Source: Scenedesmus sp. ARA3 (taxonomy: Eukaryota; Chlorophyta; Chlorophyceae; Sphaeropleales; Scenedesmaceae). From it: a stretch of DNA of 64,000 nucleotides. Below the pieces are notes generated by a model. That model ran no database searches. It was not told where the DNA came from and saw only the letters and a list, made by a program, of their open reading frames with translations. Location: contig RWJK01000905.1 of assembly GCA_004335835.1 (NCBI GenBank), positions 119,732 through 183,731 of the forward strand, in the 5' to 3' direction. This document shows positions 32,256-44,767 of this stretch, one piece after another (within the stretch, counting starts at the first letter, position 1; each line of letters opens with the position of its first letter). A program made the translations under genes and the position numbers.

Positions 32256-34028
32256 TCATTTCCTGTATTGTGTATCCAGGTTAATGTGGAATGCATAGTA
32301 CAACGCCTTTATGTCCACACCGTCAGGGTCATGAGCATTTTCTCCCAGCTCCTGCAGAGCATCACTCAGCTGTGACAGGTTCAGGGTCATGCGCTCTTTC
32401 TGATTGCTTCTGCGCTGAATGTCAACAAGCCAGTACAGATGCTGCAGCCGGGGTCGGGACTGGTGAATGGACAACATCAGCTCGAGCACATCATCAGCAC
32501 CCTCCTGCAGCTCTTCTGGCGTATAATCACGCTTGACATAGCCATCACAGTCAAAGTAATCTGTCAACCAGTCGCACCAAACAGACAATTGCCGCAGCTG
32601 CGTCAGCTGCTGCACCACTGGCAGCAGCCCCGCTGCCCCAACATGACAGTCGAGAGCCAGATATGTCAGCCCAGTGCACTGCGCCACTGCGTCCAAGCAT
32701 TCATCAGGCAATTCACTTGCCACATAGCCGTCATCGCCGATGGTGAGGCCGTGTGGTCCTGAGGCTGTGTATATTCCAAGGCTGCGAAGCGGCAGCTTTG
32801 GCCATGCCACGGCGTGCTGCTGCATGCGCTCTTCATCCCATTTCACGCAGGGGCCATAGTACTGTGTGGGCTGCAAATGGTACCCTCCCTCATAGAACAG
32901 CTTGACTTGCTGAAGTGCCGTCAGCTGCATCAGCGCCAGGAACTGGCTCCCTGGCACAGTGCTGGGCCGACAGGACAGCACCTCCAGCCTGGTGAGGTGC
33001 AGCAGGGGCTGCAGGTCGAAGCACTGCCGTGCATGCAGCTGCAGCAGGCTGGCTGGCAGCTTGTCTCCTGCCAGTAGCGGCACTGCTGCCGACAGCTGCA
33101 GGTGGGTCAGGTTGGTGAGGTGGGACAGGTCGAGTGGCTGCTGCCGCCTTGCCTTGCGCGCCTGCAGCAGCAAGGTGGGCAGTCAACAGCAAAGCAGGGG
33201 AGCAAAACATGTGGTTAGCACACGTGCGCCTGGGCCTGCCTGTGATGTAAGCCACTCGCAACACTCGGCATGCTTCAGGCATTATGCGTGGCTCTGTGTT
33301 TTGTGGCCATGTGGGTGCGCGGTAGTGGGGTACAGGTGATATTCTACACTGCATGTAGGATCTTGCTTCCACTCCAACGCTGCTTTCACTGCACAGCAAC
33401 CATGCATGCTAAGTATCGTTACACCCACCTGCACACCGTCAGAGAACCCAAACTGAACAGCCCCTCCGTCTGCATCAACAGCACTGTTTGCTCTGGCTCC
33501 CCGCTTGTAGCCCATCCCTAGGCCCAGCTCCTGCAGTCCTGCAGGCAGCTGCAGCAGCAGCCCCAACGGCTCACTCGCATCAAAGGGCACCACCAGGCGC
33601 GTCAGCGCTGTCATCTGTGCTAGTGAAGGGCCGAGGCAGCTGAAGAATGTGCCCTCTTCACCAGCGCGCTGGATGTAGCAGTCAGACTCATGCATATGGT
33701 TGGGCTTGTGCAGGACTAGCTCCCGCAGCTGCGCCATTCCTGCAAGCGACTCCAGGGCCTTGCTGGTTGGGGAAGAGCAGTACTTCATGCGCAGCTCGAG
33801 CCGAGTGAGCTGTCCTGCAGAGCCACTCAGCCCACAGAGGAGCGCGTCTGCGCTGCCGCTGACACCATAAGCCGCAAGTTCCCGCAGATTGGTCATCTGT
33901 GCTGCAGCCTTTGCCAGCATGCCGCAGGCTGCTTCGTCTGCCAACGAAACCTGCAGCGTCTGCAGCATGCAGCCGTTGCGTAGCAGCCACGCTGCCAGTG
34001 TCGGCGGCCTCATGTATGAGCTGGCCAT
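32256..34028 (-). CDS. Leucine-rich-repeat protein
   Basis: Two exons (34028-33429 and 33161-32256) join in phase to 501 residues. Irregular leucine-rich repeats are visible throughout: MTNLRELAAYGVS, AGQLTRLELRMKY, MAQLRELVLHKPN, LTNLTHLQLSAAVP, CTGLTYLALDCHV, LTQLRQLSVWCD. Such LRR proteins often act as binding scaffolds or substrate adaptors; the partner is unknown. Upstream, in the same frame, lies a helical segment (34241-34038; DPDSELWTALLARAASNND, ACKLLRLSKGHAAAV) that would be its natural N-terminus but is cut off by TAG at 34037-34035, seven codons before the ATG used here. The gene may therefore be a shortened form, or the stop may be removed by splicing or be a recent mutation. Confidence 0.72.
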
Positions 34029-34034
34029 CTTGGC

Positions 34035-34241
34035 CTAAAGCTGCAGCTGTCCTGCAAGCTGCATGCGCACTGCTGCGGCATGCCCCTTGGACAGCCGCAG
34101 CAGCTTGCACGCCAGCTGAATGTCGTTGTTGGAAGCTGCACGTGCCAGCAGGGCGGTCCACAGCTCACTGTCTGGGTCACTTGCCGCGCTGCAGGACGGT
34201 GCCTTCTGCTGTTCGACAAGCAACCAAGCAAGCAGCAGCAA
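34035..34241 (-). pseudogene. Detached N-terminal helical segment of the LRR gene
   Basis: This open frame ends with TAG, then continues in the same frame into the LRR gene. Its content (SELWTALLARAASNN, QLACKLLRLSKG) looks like a conserved helical, perhaps F-box-like domain rather than random sequence. An ATG frame at 34678-34552 (SLRTATALLVLNTRLHPELR) ends at a GTGAGT donor and might be the first exon, but its phase does not fit any acceptor I can find here. Confidence 0.45.
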
Positions 34242-34678
34242 GCAGTACAGCAGTAGCAGAAGCCTGTCATGCGACTAGCCACAAGCAAGCAGGAACCACA
34301 GCAGCAATAGTCATCACGCAGAACTACAACTTTGGTTGCTGCATTCGCTGCTGCCTAACTAACGCAAGGGTGCGCTGGCAATTGAACCCTTGGGCCAGAT
34401 GTTGTTGGTCAAACCCGAGTTGCGAAGACACTGCACTGACACACAAGAGGTGTCCAATCCGATAGAAGTTGACGTGGCAACTACTATCATCTGTGATGTT
34501 GTGTTCTAGCTGCGTTGTTGAATGAATACATGTCCTGTGCCAACTCACCATGGGGCTTGACCTCTGTTGCATGCTGCAAGCAGCTGCTGAATTCGTGGCA
34601 GAGTTTCGGTAGGATGCGAAGCTCAGGGTGCAGCCGCGTGTTTAGCACAAGCAGAGCTGTTGCTGTTCGTAAGCTCAC

Positions 34679-35322
34679 AGCTCAGCTCAGGCTGAGCTGC
34701 TGTCACCCGAATTCAACCACAAGTAACAATAACATGTAACAAGCAAACGAAGACAAGCATCAAACGCTCACGCAAAATCGCTGCTGCACTTACCGAAGCG
34801 ATTGACTGAAGACGACCACATATAAAGTGCCGTGGCTGCGGCTGTAGCAAAACGCCAACACTGCAGCTAGGCACCTGCAAGCATGGTGCGAGCATATCTA
34901 CGAACCGAACAATACGGAGTTTAGCTGTTATAATCAGCAGATCGAACGTGCTGTATGATGCCAGTGGCAAACAAGTCCTTACTGGGGACTGAACCCTGAT
35001 CTGTTTTGACTAGAGAACACAGCTTGCTGGAAGATAAGGCAGGGAACCCAGGTGTGGTTGCGAGCTGCAAGAACTTGCTAGTATCATAGTCACACTGTGA
35101 ACTGCAGCCTGACGTTCTTCCTCAGCCTACTGCCACAAGCTGCCGGTACTGACGATGGACATCGCTGGCAACAGCGCACTGCTGGTGACTGGCAGCGCTG
35201 ACAAGACATCAAGGTATATCTGCATCTAATGTATTGTATGCATAAGCAACGTTGATTGCGGGCTATCTGCAGTACATCATCACGCCGCAACGCTCCCTGT
35301 CGCACAACAACTTGAACCTTCC
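34679..35322. other. Intergenic between LRR gene and repeat-family gene A
   Basis: No gene supported. It contains the upstream flank of the LRR gene and the 3' flank of gene A. Confidence 0.4.
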
Positions 35323-37810
35323 CTACAGCTGGTGGGCCTGCTGCGCCTTCTTGCGAGTCTGCTGCGCCTTCACAGCTGCAGCCAGCAGCCAACGCAGTGG
35401 TGGCACGCAACCAGGCCGCCTGCCTAGTGGCTGCTGCTCCGCTATCTGCAGCAGCCGAGACACTGCCTCGCTGCTGAGCTGCTTCGATGCTGGCAGCTGG
35501 CACAGCTGCTTGACTGGCGAGGCATCAGCATCACTGTGTACAACAACAGCCTTAAGCACCTGATACACCTGTTCGCTGCTGAGCTGTGCAGCTGCTGGCA
35601 GCTTGGTCAGCAGCTTGATGAAGGTGCCATCAGCACCGCTTTGCACGGCGGCTTCCATCACCAGCACCAACTGGTCACTGCCGAGCTGCTGCGCTGCTGG
35701 CATCTTACAAAGCCCTGCCAAGCAGTGGCTGCTGTTGTGATGCCTGTGGTGTACTGTGGCTGCTGTCAGTACCTGAGTAAGCTGCTCGCTGCTCAGCTGT
35801 CCTGCTGCTGGCAAAGCTAGCAGCACCTTCATTATGCCCTGGACATGCAGCCAGCCAGCTTCTAGAGCCGCCAGCAGCAGCTGCGCCACTGCATCACTGC
35901 TGAGCTGCTGCGCTGCTGGCAACTGGCACAGACTCTGTGTGCACTCAGCGCTGCACCGCACAACTATCAGCAGCGGCTGCAGCAGCTGCTCGCTGCTGAG
36001 CTGCTGAGCTGCGGAATGTCTGCAAAGCTCTACCAGGCCGGCAGCATACACCACACCTGGTTGCGGCATGCATGCAGCATCGCGGTAGTATTGCGTCGCT
36101 GCTGCCTGCATCAGCTGCGCAATTCTGTTGCAGCTTAGCTCAGCGAATGCTGGCCGCTGCATTGCTCTCTGAATGAATAAGCTCGTAGCATAACTTGTCG
36201 GCTGTGAAAAGGCCGCCTGCAGCAGGCCTTCTACTTCCTCACAGCTAAAGGCCACTGCAGCAGGGAAGGTCCAAAGTTTGTCAGCCAAGGTCAAGTCCAG
36301 CTCTACGGCTGTGCGCAGTAGCTGCACCAGCATTGCGCCGTCCATCTGCGCTGCACCTGACAGTGGAACTACAAGCCTGAACAGCCAGCGGCAAGTGTCG
36401 TTGAATGGTTGAATCGTTGCATCGCTGCGCCAGTTGCTGCTGCTGCGCTCAACTGCAATCCCCTGCATGCACGCTTGGAGTAACGTGTGCACTTGGGCTG
36501 GGCTCAGCTGCTCCGCTGCTGGCAGGCTGGTCAATGCCTCCACCAGCGCATAAGTTGCATCTCCCTTCGCTGCTTCCAGCAGCAGCCGCTCCAGTGCATC
36601 AGTGCTGAGTTCAGCTGCTGCTGGCAGCCGCAGCAGCACCACTGTTTCTTCCTGCTGCCTGAGGAGCTGCATAAGCAGCGCTTCCAACTCATCCGCATCT
36701 ACCAGCTGATGGACGACTGTCAGATCAATCATGTCCTCCATTACTTCGATATGCTGCCGCATTGCTGCTGTCAGCAGCAGCTTGCGAGCCACGCCAGGTT
36801 CAAGCAGCGCTGGCATGCGGTGCTGTGCTGCTGCCACGGTTGCTGGCAAGCTGTGCGCTGCTGCTCTTGCTGTGTCTGGGTTGTCGCAGTTGAGGGCCAG
36901 CTGCAACAGGGCAGGGCCCTCTGCTGCGGGCAGCCTGATGTGAGCCTGAGAACACAGCAAAGCGCAGCAGGCAGCAGACAAGAGAGACAGAGATAAAAGG
37001 TGGCAATACACCACAGCTTTTTTGCTCGTTTAGCAATTGGGAGCAAGCCAGCTATTGGGGCACACTGGCTCATGCGCAGCATTCTTGTGTTGGCAATCAT
37101 AAACAACCAGGTAGGCGCTGCTGCATAGCAGGCTACTGTTGCCATATGTGTGACTGAACTGTGATGACATGGGCAAGTGCGCCGCATTAGCCCCTCATGA
37201 GAATCATCGTCATGTTGATGCTGCTGCATAGCAGCCTACTGTAGCCAGATGTGTGACGTTCTCGACAAGTTCCCTGCACGCAGGATTGAACTACAGTCCT
37301 TCCGCGTTCAGCACTCACCCAGTCATAGCCACCACAGATTGACTCTGCAACCTCTGGTATATCAGTGCTGATGCCCAGCTGCTGCTGCGCCTGCACCCAC
37401 ACCTCCACTCCCGCCACCATGCTGTCAGCTGCAGCCAGCAGCCGCGCGTATGTGATGCGCATGCCAGCTGCCACCATGTGCTTAGCGCAGTTGATAGGCA
37501 CCTCTGGCAAGTCTAGAAGCTTCCTCGTGACATCTGCAGCAGCGGTGGGATCTTTGCGCAGCAGCAGCGATGCCAGCCATGCCACTGCATCGTGGTGCTT
37601 GTACTGTGTGTTGTCACGTGCTGCGTCTATCGCTGCATCCAGGAAGCAGGCGCTTTCTCTGCACAATAGTCCATGCACGGTGGTCTTGAGGCTGCTGCTG
37701 GTTGTCGTAAGGCAGGCCAAGCCTTGCAGGCCGATGTGCGAGCACAGCTCAGGACAAGTGTGCAGTGTTTGGAGGATTCTGGGCTCCCTGGCACGGTTGC
37801 GACGGGCCAT
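35323..37810 (-). CDS. LPAA-repeat family protein, paralogue A (intact)
   Basis: Two exons (37810-37319, 36945-35323) join in phase to 704 residues. I do not recognise the family. Exon 1 (492 bp) encodes a conserved head: LHTCPELCSHIGLQGLACL, a helix pair, then MVAAGMRITYARLLAAADSM. The head could be F-box-like, but that is a guess. Exon 2 carries about ten degenerate repeats of roughly 36 residues, each with a core like LCQLPAAQQLSSDAVAQLLL, that is, a short Leu-Pro-Ala-Ala turn between two amphipathic helices, suggesting an alpha-solenoid. It is the first and only unbroken member of a head-to-tail array of three with identical exon 1 length. Start: the ATG 22 codons before the shared C-P-x-L motif, at the same distance in all three genes. 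Confidence 0.8.
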
Positions 37811-38509
37811 TTGTTCCTTTTATATTTTGATGCTGATGTTCAGCACTACTCAATTGTGTTGTTGCTTGCAAGTTGACATGCGTGTAGGCGGTAGCGGTCA
37901 CCGCTCTCCGATCATCAAACGTTGTCGAGGCAATTTGCTTCAATTCAAACAGGTATAACAATAATAGCAATGACAATGCATTTAGATTTCATCTAAACCC
38001 CAGACAGTGTCGGACAATTGGCGGGGTCGTCTGTACGTCTGTACTGCTAGAGTCGTGGACAGGTAGTGCCATGCCAGATGCTGACGTTGCGGCAAAGGCT
38101 ACGAAAGTATTGAACATATCGTAATGTGTGCGTTGCCGTGAATGTCACATGCTGGGGGCCTCGCCTCACCCAGATCTGTGAGGGCCTTGCAAATGGCCTG
38201 TGCTCACCATCAGGAACAGCCCTGACGCTGTGCTAGGCCTGCCATGTGATCCCAAAGCTCGTACTCAAGCAAATTGTGCCGCATTACACATCACAGCGTG
38301 TCAAAATCTTCAGCTGGCAACCCCTGCAGACGATCTGGTACTGCCAAAGCAGCACCCTGCCGCGTGCAGCTGGCCAGGGCGAGCAGAGGTGGGCGCGTCA
38401 AGCCTGCAGCAGGATTGTAAAATGCCCCCACCAGCAGCCTATATTTTGCGTTGGCCACAACCAATGCATTAATAAATGGCCAGCAGTAACTATCAAGTTC
38501 TACCCTGTC
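37811..38509. other. Intergenic upstream of paralogue A
   Basis: Probably the promoter of paralogue A plus the 3' flank of paralogue B. No coding sequence or repeat was recognised. Confidence 0.35.
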
Positions 38510-38838
38510 TCAAATGCTGGGCACATCCTGTATGACACACCATCTACAGGTTGCAGTGATGGCTTTCTGCTGCATCCTATCCAGCTGCCTGCAGCAGCTG
38601 TCTTGCTGTAGGACAGCCACCTGGCAATGCTGTCCAGCAATGCCTTTAGTTGCTAAACTGCCGTCCGCTGTGCTGCAAGCTGTGTGCAACAGCTGCTCTA
38701 CCACGTCATAGCCGAGCCTATTGACTGCTGGCAAAGCCAACAGCGCGTGCATGGCAGCATGTGGCGCACCAGCTGCTGCAGCCTGCAGTAGCTGCGTCAC
38801 TGCCTCACTACCAAGCTGTTGCGCTGCCGGTAGCCTTC
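38510..38838 (-). pseudogene. Frameshifted C-terminal repeats of paralogue B
   Basis: Directly after the paralogue B stop, a shifted frame reads LRRLPAAQQLGSEAVTQLLQ and LLALPAVNRLGYDVVEQLL, two more family repeats, then degenerates. About seven residues present between neighbouring repeats in paralogue A are missing here, so a deletion that changed frame is the simplest reading. Confidence 0.6.
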
Positions 38839-40843
38839 TCAACCTTGCTGTACGGCCGCTGTCATCGCCTTCACCACCTGTTCACAGCTGAGCTGCTGTA
38901 CTGCTGGCAGCGCCTGCAGCGCCTGCATGACACCATGGTCAGGTTGTGCTCCTGGAGCTGCAGCTGCTGCAGCTGCCAGCAGCAGTGGCGCAACTGCCTC
39001 ACTGCTGAGCTGCTGCGCTGCCGGCAGCTCGCACAAAGCACGTGTACACGCGCCACTGTAGCGTCTGGTGCACTCAGCGCTGTGCAGCACAACCTTGCTA
39101 AGTGGCTGCAGCAGCTGCTCGCTGCTGAGGTCCCGTGCTGCTGGCAGACGGCAGAAGAACCTGAAACATTCGACATCTGTGTGCACAGGCTGCAAGTGTG
39201 CAGCATTGCTGAAGAAGAACTCTGCTGCTGGACACATCAGCTGGGCAATATGTGCGCAGCTCAGCTGTCTGGCCACTGGCAGTGTTGTCAACATGTGAAT
39301 GATATCTTGCACTTGCCTGCGCGGCTTGAGAAAAGCCGCATGCAGTATGCCCGCCAGCTCATCACTGTTGATAGCAGCAGCAGCAGGCGCATTGATGATA
39401 GCATGCACAAAACCGCACTTGAACATGTCAGTGGCTGTCTGCAGCAGCTGCACCATCGCACTGCCGCTCACATGCAGGGCAGCTGGCAAAGCAAGCACAC
39501 AGTTGAAGATCATGTAGGGTGTGACAGAGTCAAAGCTGCTGCTGCTGCCTGTTGCCACTGCAACTTCCAGCATGCATGCTTGCAAGAGGGTTTCCACTTG
39601 CTCAGTGGCTACCTGTTCAGCTGCTGGCAGGCTGCACAGCTGGCGCAGGATCTCTGTGCCAGTTGACTGCCGCAGCATTGCCAGCAGCAGCCGCACGAGT
39701 GCATCACTGCCAAGCACCTCAGCTGCTGGCAGCTGCAGCAGCGCCTCTACGCATTCATCCTGCCAGCAGCTGCGCGCCAGCAGCTGCATCAGCAGTGCTG
39801 CTAGCGCTTCTGCATCTACCACCTGCCCCATGAGCGCCAGGCCCACCATGTGCTGCACTGCATCTGTGTGCTGCCTTTCCGCTGCTGTCAGCAGCAGCTT
39901 GGCAGCCACACCCGGCTGCAGCAGTGCTGGCATCTCCTGCTGTGCTGCTGCGGCTGTTGCTGGCACCAGGTCAGCTGCTGCTGTTGCTGTGTCTGTGTCG
40001 CTGCAGTTGAGCGCCAGCTGCAGCAGGGCAGGGTCATCCGCTGCTGGCAGCCTGATGTAAGTCTGATATCACGGCACAGCACACAGCAGCAGCATGGCAG
40101 CCAGAGTGAACACCAGGTTCGACACCAGATGCTGTCACTGGAGTGTACAGACTCCTACATACAGACGCACTAGAGTGTACAGAGTAGTCAATGCATTTCA
40201 CAACTGGCTGCAAGCTATCATCATGTCACAAGGGCTCTGGAACACCCGAAATGCTGCTGCAATGCAGCAAATGCAGGGCTGCTGAAGCTTGCTGGTTCTT
40301 ATCCTCAAGGCTGGTGTTGCAAGACGCAACATGTGCACATTTGTCCCTCACCCAGTTGCCACGACAACAGATGCACGCAGCAGCTGCTGGTATGTCAGTC
40401 CTGATGCCCAGCTGCTGCTGCGCCTGCACCCACACCTCCACTCCTGCCACCATGCTGTCAGCTGCGGCCAGCAGCTGCGCATATGTGATGCGCACACCAG
40501 CTGCCACCATGCGCTGAGCGCAGTCCAGAGGCACTGCCGGCAGGACCAGCAGCTTTCTTGTGACGCCTTCTGCAGTGGCAGGCGCTTCACGCAGCAGCAG
40601 CGCTGCCAGCCATGCCACTGCCTGGTGGTGCATGTGCTGCAAGTCTGCCCGTGCTGTGTGTATTGCCGAATCTAGATGAACCGAAGAGTCTCTGCATATG
40701 TGAACAGAGACGGCATTCTTGAGGCTGATGCTGCTTGTCGCAAGGCAGGCCAAGCCCTGCAAACCGATCTGTGAGCACAGCACGGGGCATGCGTGCAGCG
40801 ATCTAGCTATCATGGGCTCTTCTGCACGACCGGAAGGCAACAT
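38839..40843 (-). CDS. LPAA-repeat family protein, paralogue B
   Basis: Exon 1 (40843-40352, 492 bp) encodes LHACPVLCSQIGLQGLACL and MVAAGVRITYAQLLAAADSM. Exon 2 starts at 40062 (TYIRLPAADDPALLQLALNC) and runs to TGA at 38841-38839, giving 585 residues. Exon 2 holds the same repeat series as paralogue A, for example ALCELPAAQQLSSEAVAPLL. At the TGA the repeat pattern goes on in another frame (see next entry), so the C-terminus looks truncated by a small deletion or frameshift. An alternative is that the TGA is the true end. Confidence 0.7.
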
Positions 40844-41743
40844 TGCGTTATGCATTGTGATGTCGTGCTGCTTAAGGTCTGACACTGAAGTCGTTTTGCT
40901 GTCTCAACGACATAGGCGAAACGCCTGTAGGCGGGCTGATCCTGTCATGCCACCGTGGGACGATCGAAGGTGACAGCTACATGCGTATTGCCGCCTCTGT
41001 TTTTTTTTTGAAAATAAACTTGCTTATTTTTGCTTATAATTTCAAGCAAAGAAAACATGCATGCTCAGGGGTGGAGTGGAAACTCTGCAGTGCTTGTGCC
41101 ATGGAACAGTACTGCCAAAGTCAGGCTAGATGCTGCGTTGCTCTAAAGTTCATGTTGTAAATGAGTGACAACGAGAATGTAGACCTTTGATCAGAGTTTT
41201 GTTGAAGTGGCGTCAAGTGTGCGGCGCAAGGCAGCTAAACTGGGCTGTTGAACATCAAATGGCTCGCAGCACGACCTTGTCAGGAGGCTGCTGTCCACCA
41301 ACATCTGCCCTTCTCTGTCACAGCAGCCAGCAGGTGGCCTGCCAACTGGACTGTATAAACGAGGTGTGGCAACATATGCTTATCCACACAAAATGCCAAC
41401 GCATACATACTGCTGTAGATGCAACCGATATCGCAGCATGCATGCATGCATGCGCACTGCGGAGACACTCAGTGTCCACCACCGGCAGATTGCCCTCTCA
41501 ACCGACATATCGACACTACCGAGGTGTATAAACCATAGTCACACATAGTCACAAACTCATGAGGCGCACACCGCACCCTTCATGTCACCCACTATAGGTT
41601 CTGCCCACCACTGCAGCTGCTGCTGCCATCTGCTCTGCCCTGCACAGATGCGCCCTGCTGGACTTCGCTCAAGTCGGCGGCTGCCTCAATCTAGCGTGTC
41701 ATCCATATTCTCAAAACCAGCGAACACAAGCACCGCCTACACA
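40844..41743. other. Intergenic upstream of paralogue B
   Basis: No gene recognised. A T-run near 41001-41010 and a short (GCAT)n run near 41439-41456 are the only features seen. Confidence 0.35.
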
Positions 41744-44141
41744 TCAGTCGAACCTTTTGGGCTGGCCGAAGTAGTACTTCTGCTTCGCCTTATGCACCTT
41801 GACGCCTTGTTTGTTGGCCGCGCCTGGAAGCCTGAGCAGTGGCGCAATGACCTTCGTGCACTGCTCGGCATCGTGCTGCTTTGCTGCCTGCATCAGGCCT
41901 GATACTGCATTACGACTGAGTTTGTTTGCCCCTGGCAGCTTGCATAGCTGCTTTACGCAACTAGCATCACCGCGCTGCACAGCTGCGTCCAATGGCTGCG
42001 CCACCTGCTTGCTGCTGAGGTGCCACGCTGCCGGCAGCTTGCAGAGCTGCCGCACACAAGCAGGGCTGCAGAGAGATGAAGCCGCCTGCAGCAGCTGCGC
42101 CACCTGCTGTGTGCTGAACTGCGCTGCTACATGCTGGATGCGAGGAATGCCAGCACCACGGTGCACAGCTGCATTAAGTGCTGCGGCTACCTGCTGGCTA
42201 TTGAGCAAACCTGCTGCTGGCAGCTTGAGAAGCATCGCCAAGCAGACGATACTGTGTGGCTGCTCTTGGCACTCACATCTGCTTCAAGTGCCTGTTCGAC
42301 TTCGAAGGTGCTCAGCTGTGTCGCTGCTGGCAAGCCAACTATGTGCAGCATACTTTCAAAGCACTTGGCTTCAAGAGCCTCCTGCAGCATCAATCCTACT
42401 GCTGTTCCTGCAGCTGGCACAGCTGCCAGCTTCTCTAGGCACGCATATTTTGAGGTTATTAACTGGCCGGGCCGATTGTTGTCTTCTGCAAAGCAGGGTG
42501 CGCGGAAGAGCTGCACCAGGACAGCGGCATTGAGCGCATTTGCTGCTTGCAAAGCTAACAGCACCTTCATGATGGCGTACACACGTGTTGCACCAGATGC
42601 TGCAGCTGCCAGCAGCAGCTGCGCTACTGCCTCACTGTCGAGCTGCTGTGCTGCTGGCAGCGTGCACAGTCTCTCTGTGCACTCATAGCTGCGTAGCACG
42701 GTGATCTGCAGCTGCTGCAGCAGCTGCTCCCTGCTGAGCGCCTGTGCTGCTGGGTGTCTGCAGATTGCCTCTGTGAAACAGTTGTCAATCAAGTCAATTG
42801 ATGTGTACAGCAGCTGCACCACTGTACTGCCAGTCAGCTGCAGGGCAGCTGGCAACTCAAGCACATGCTCAAACACCCGGTAGGGCGCAATACACGTCCA
42901 TGTGGTGTGCGCGGCTGCAACCTCATGCATGCACGCCCGCAGCACGGTGTCCACCTGCTCAGTGGTCAGCTGACGTGCTGCTGTCAAGCTGAACACCTTG
43001 TGCACAGCAGGTAAGGCGTTTGGCGTCTTCACTGCTGCCAGCAGCAGCCGTAGAACTGCATCAGTGCTGAGCTGGGCAGCTGCTGGTAGCTGCAACAGCA
43101 CTTCCACACAGCCGTGCTGCCTGAGCAGGTGCACGAGCATTCGTTCTAGTGTGTCTTCATTGATATGCTGCTGCATGACTTCCAGGTTCATCATGTGGTG
43201 CACTGCTACTGTATGCTGTCTTGCTGCTGCTGTCAGCAGCAGCTTGCAAGCCACATCTGGCTGCAGCAGCGCTGTCATCCCTCGCGTTGTTGCTGCTGCC
43301 GCTTTTGCCGTTACGCGCTGAGCTGCTGCTGTTGCTGGCACCAGTTGCTGCAGTTCATTGCCAGCTGCAACAGGGCAGGGGCATCTGCTGCTGGTAGCGT
43401 GATGTGCGCCTGAGAACACAGTAAAGCACAGCACAGAACAGCAAAGCAGCAAGTGGCAAGGAACGTTCAATCAGTGAGTGTCAATCAAGTGGCATGAGCT
43501 CATTTGACAGCTGGTTGTGGACTGGACAGCTACGTGGGCAAGGGCAGAGCACTTCACGTTGGTGCTGCTGCACAGAAGCCTGCTACGACCAAAGGTGCAC
43601 AGGTCTGAGCCTAAAGCCTGCACTGCAGGTTTCCAACAACAAGACTCACCCAGTCAAGGCTGCAGCAAGTGGATACTGCAGCTACCGGCACGTCAGTCTT
43701 GATGCCCAGCTGCTGCTGCGCCTTCACCCACACCTCCACTCCTGCCACCATCCTGTCCGCTGCAGCCAGCAGCTGCGCATAGGTAATGCGCATGCCAGCC
43801 GCCACCATGTGCTTAGCACAATAGAAAGGCACATCTGGAAGTTTCAATAGCCGCCTTGTGACATCTGCTGTGATGGTTGGCAGATTGTGCAGCAGCAGTG
43901 ATGCAAGCCATCCCACCGCCTGGTACTGCTTGTGCTGTCTGTCACCACGTGCTATGTCTATCGCTGCATCCAGAAAGTAGACGGGCTCCTTGCTTATTAC
44001 ATCATTCACGTCATGTGCAAGGCCGTTGCTGGTTGTCGCAAGGCAGGCCAAGCCCTGCACGCCGATGCACGAGCTCAGCCCGGGACAATCATGCAGTACA
44101 TTGGCTATCCTCGTCTTGTCTGAGTAAAGCATTTTGGCCAT
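41744..44141 (-). CDS. LPAA-repeat family protein, paralogue C (frame-disrupted)
   Basis: Exon 1 (44141-43650, again 492 bp) encodes LHDCPGLSSCIGVQGLACL and MVAAGMRITYAQLLAAADRM. The second exon should begin at 43409 (AHITLPAADAPALLQLAMNC) as in A and B, but that frame closes after about 30 codons. The repeat series resumes in a shifted frame from about 43360 (LVPATAAAQR, MTALLQPDVACKLLLTAA) to about 42260, then again in the third frame from about 42250 to the stop at 41744 (LCKLPAAWHLSSKQVAQPL, tail VHKAKQKYYFGQPKRFD). A more distal acceptor before LVPATAAA would bypass the first break, at the cost of about 20 residues; the second break has no clear intron. It is either a decaying gene or one with unusual splicing. 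Confidence 0.6.
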
Positions 44142-44767
44142 GATTCTCATCTTTAAGCTATGAGCTTGTGCGCTGCACTGGCGCTCGGGATAGTGTGTGT
44201 TCCCCTCACAGCGAGACAAGCGGCTACAGGCCTGCAGCTGGGCTCGTCCTGCCTCAGGGGCAACAAAAATATGACCACCATATACGTATGTTCGTCTCTT
44301 TTTACACACACGCAATCTTGAGTGCTCTGTTAATAACGGATGTAAACGGGTTTGACCAGTGTTGACCACAAGGGCTTAGTGGCTGGGTAAACCCCACTGT
44401 CTGTGGTGCCTACCATGGTACTGACAATGCACAGAACTTTGCTATTCGAGCATACGTCTCCAATGGTATCTCTACCATGTGTGTAGTGCGATGCAGCTCA
44501 CCTTCACTGGATTTTCACAACCGCTGTGACCCAACATCGCCAGGCGTGTACACAGCACATCACCAGGCGCGTACACACCACTATGTGAAACAAGCTCATA
44601 GTCCACACACAAGGACAAAGACATGTTGTTTCATATTGATCAGATTGTAAACTGGTAGCTGGTACAGTTGGTACACGTTGCTGGCCCTGTCAACGTTGCA
44701 ACAACCAGTCAGCTGGCTGCTAGCACTGCGCCATCATCATGAGTTGCATGTGCCCCATACACCGTAG
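44142..44767. other. Intergenic between paralogue C and the next gene
   Basis: No coding region supported. A small direct repeat (CACCAGGCGCGTACACA type) occurs near 44530-44575. Confidence 0.35.
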
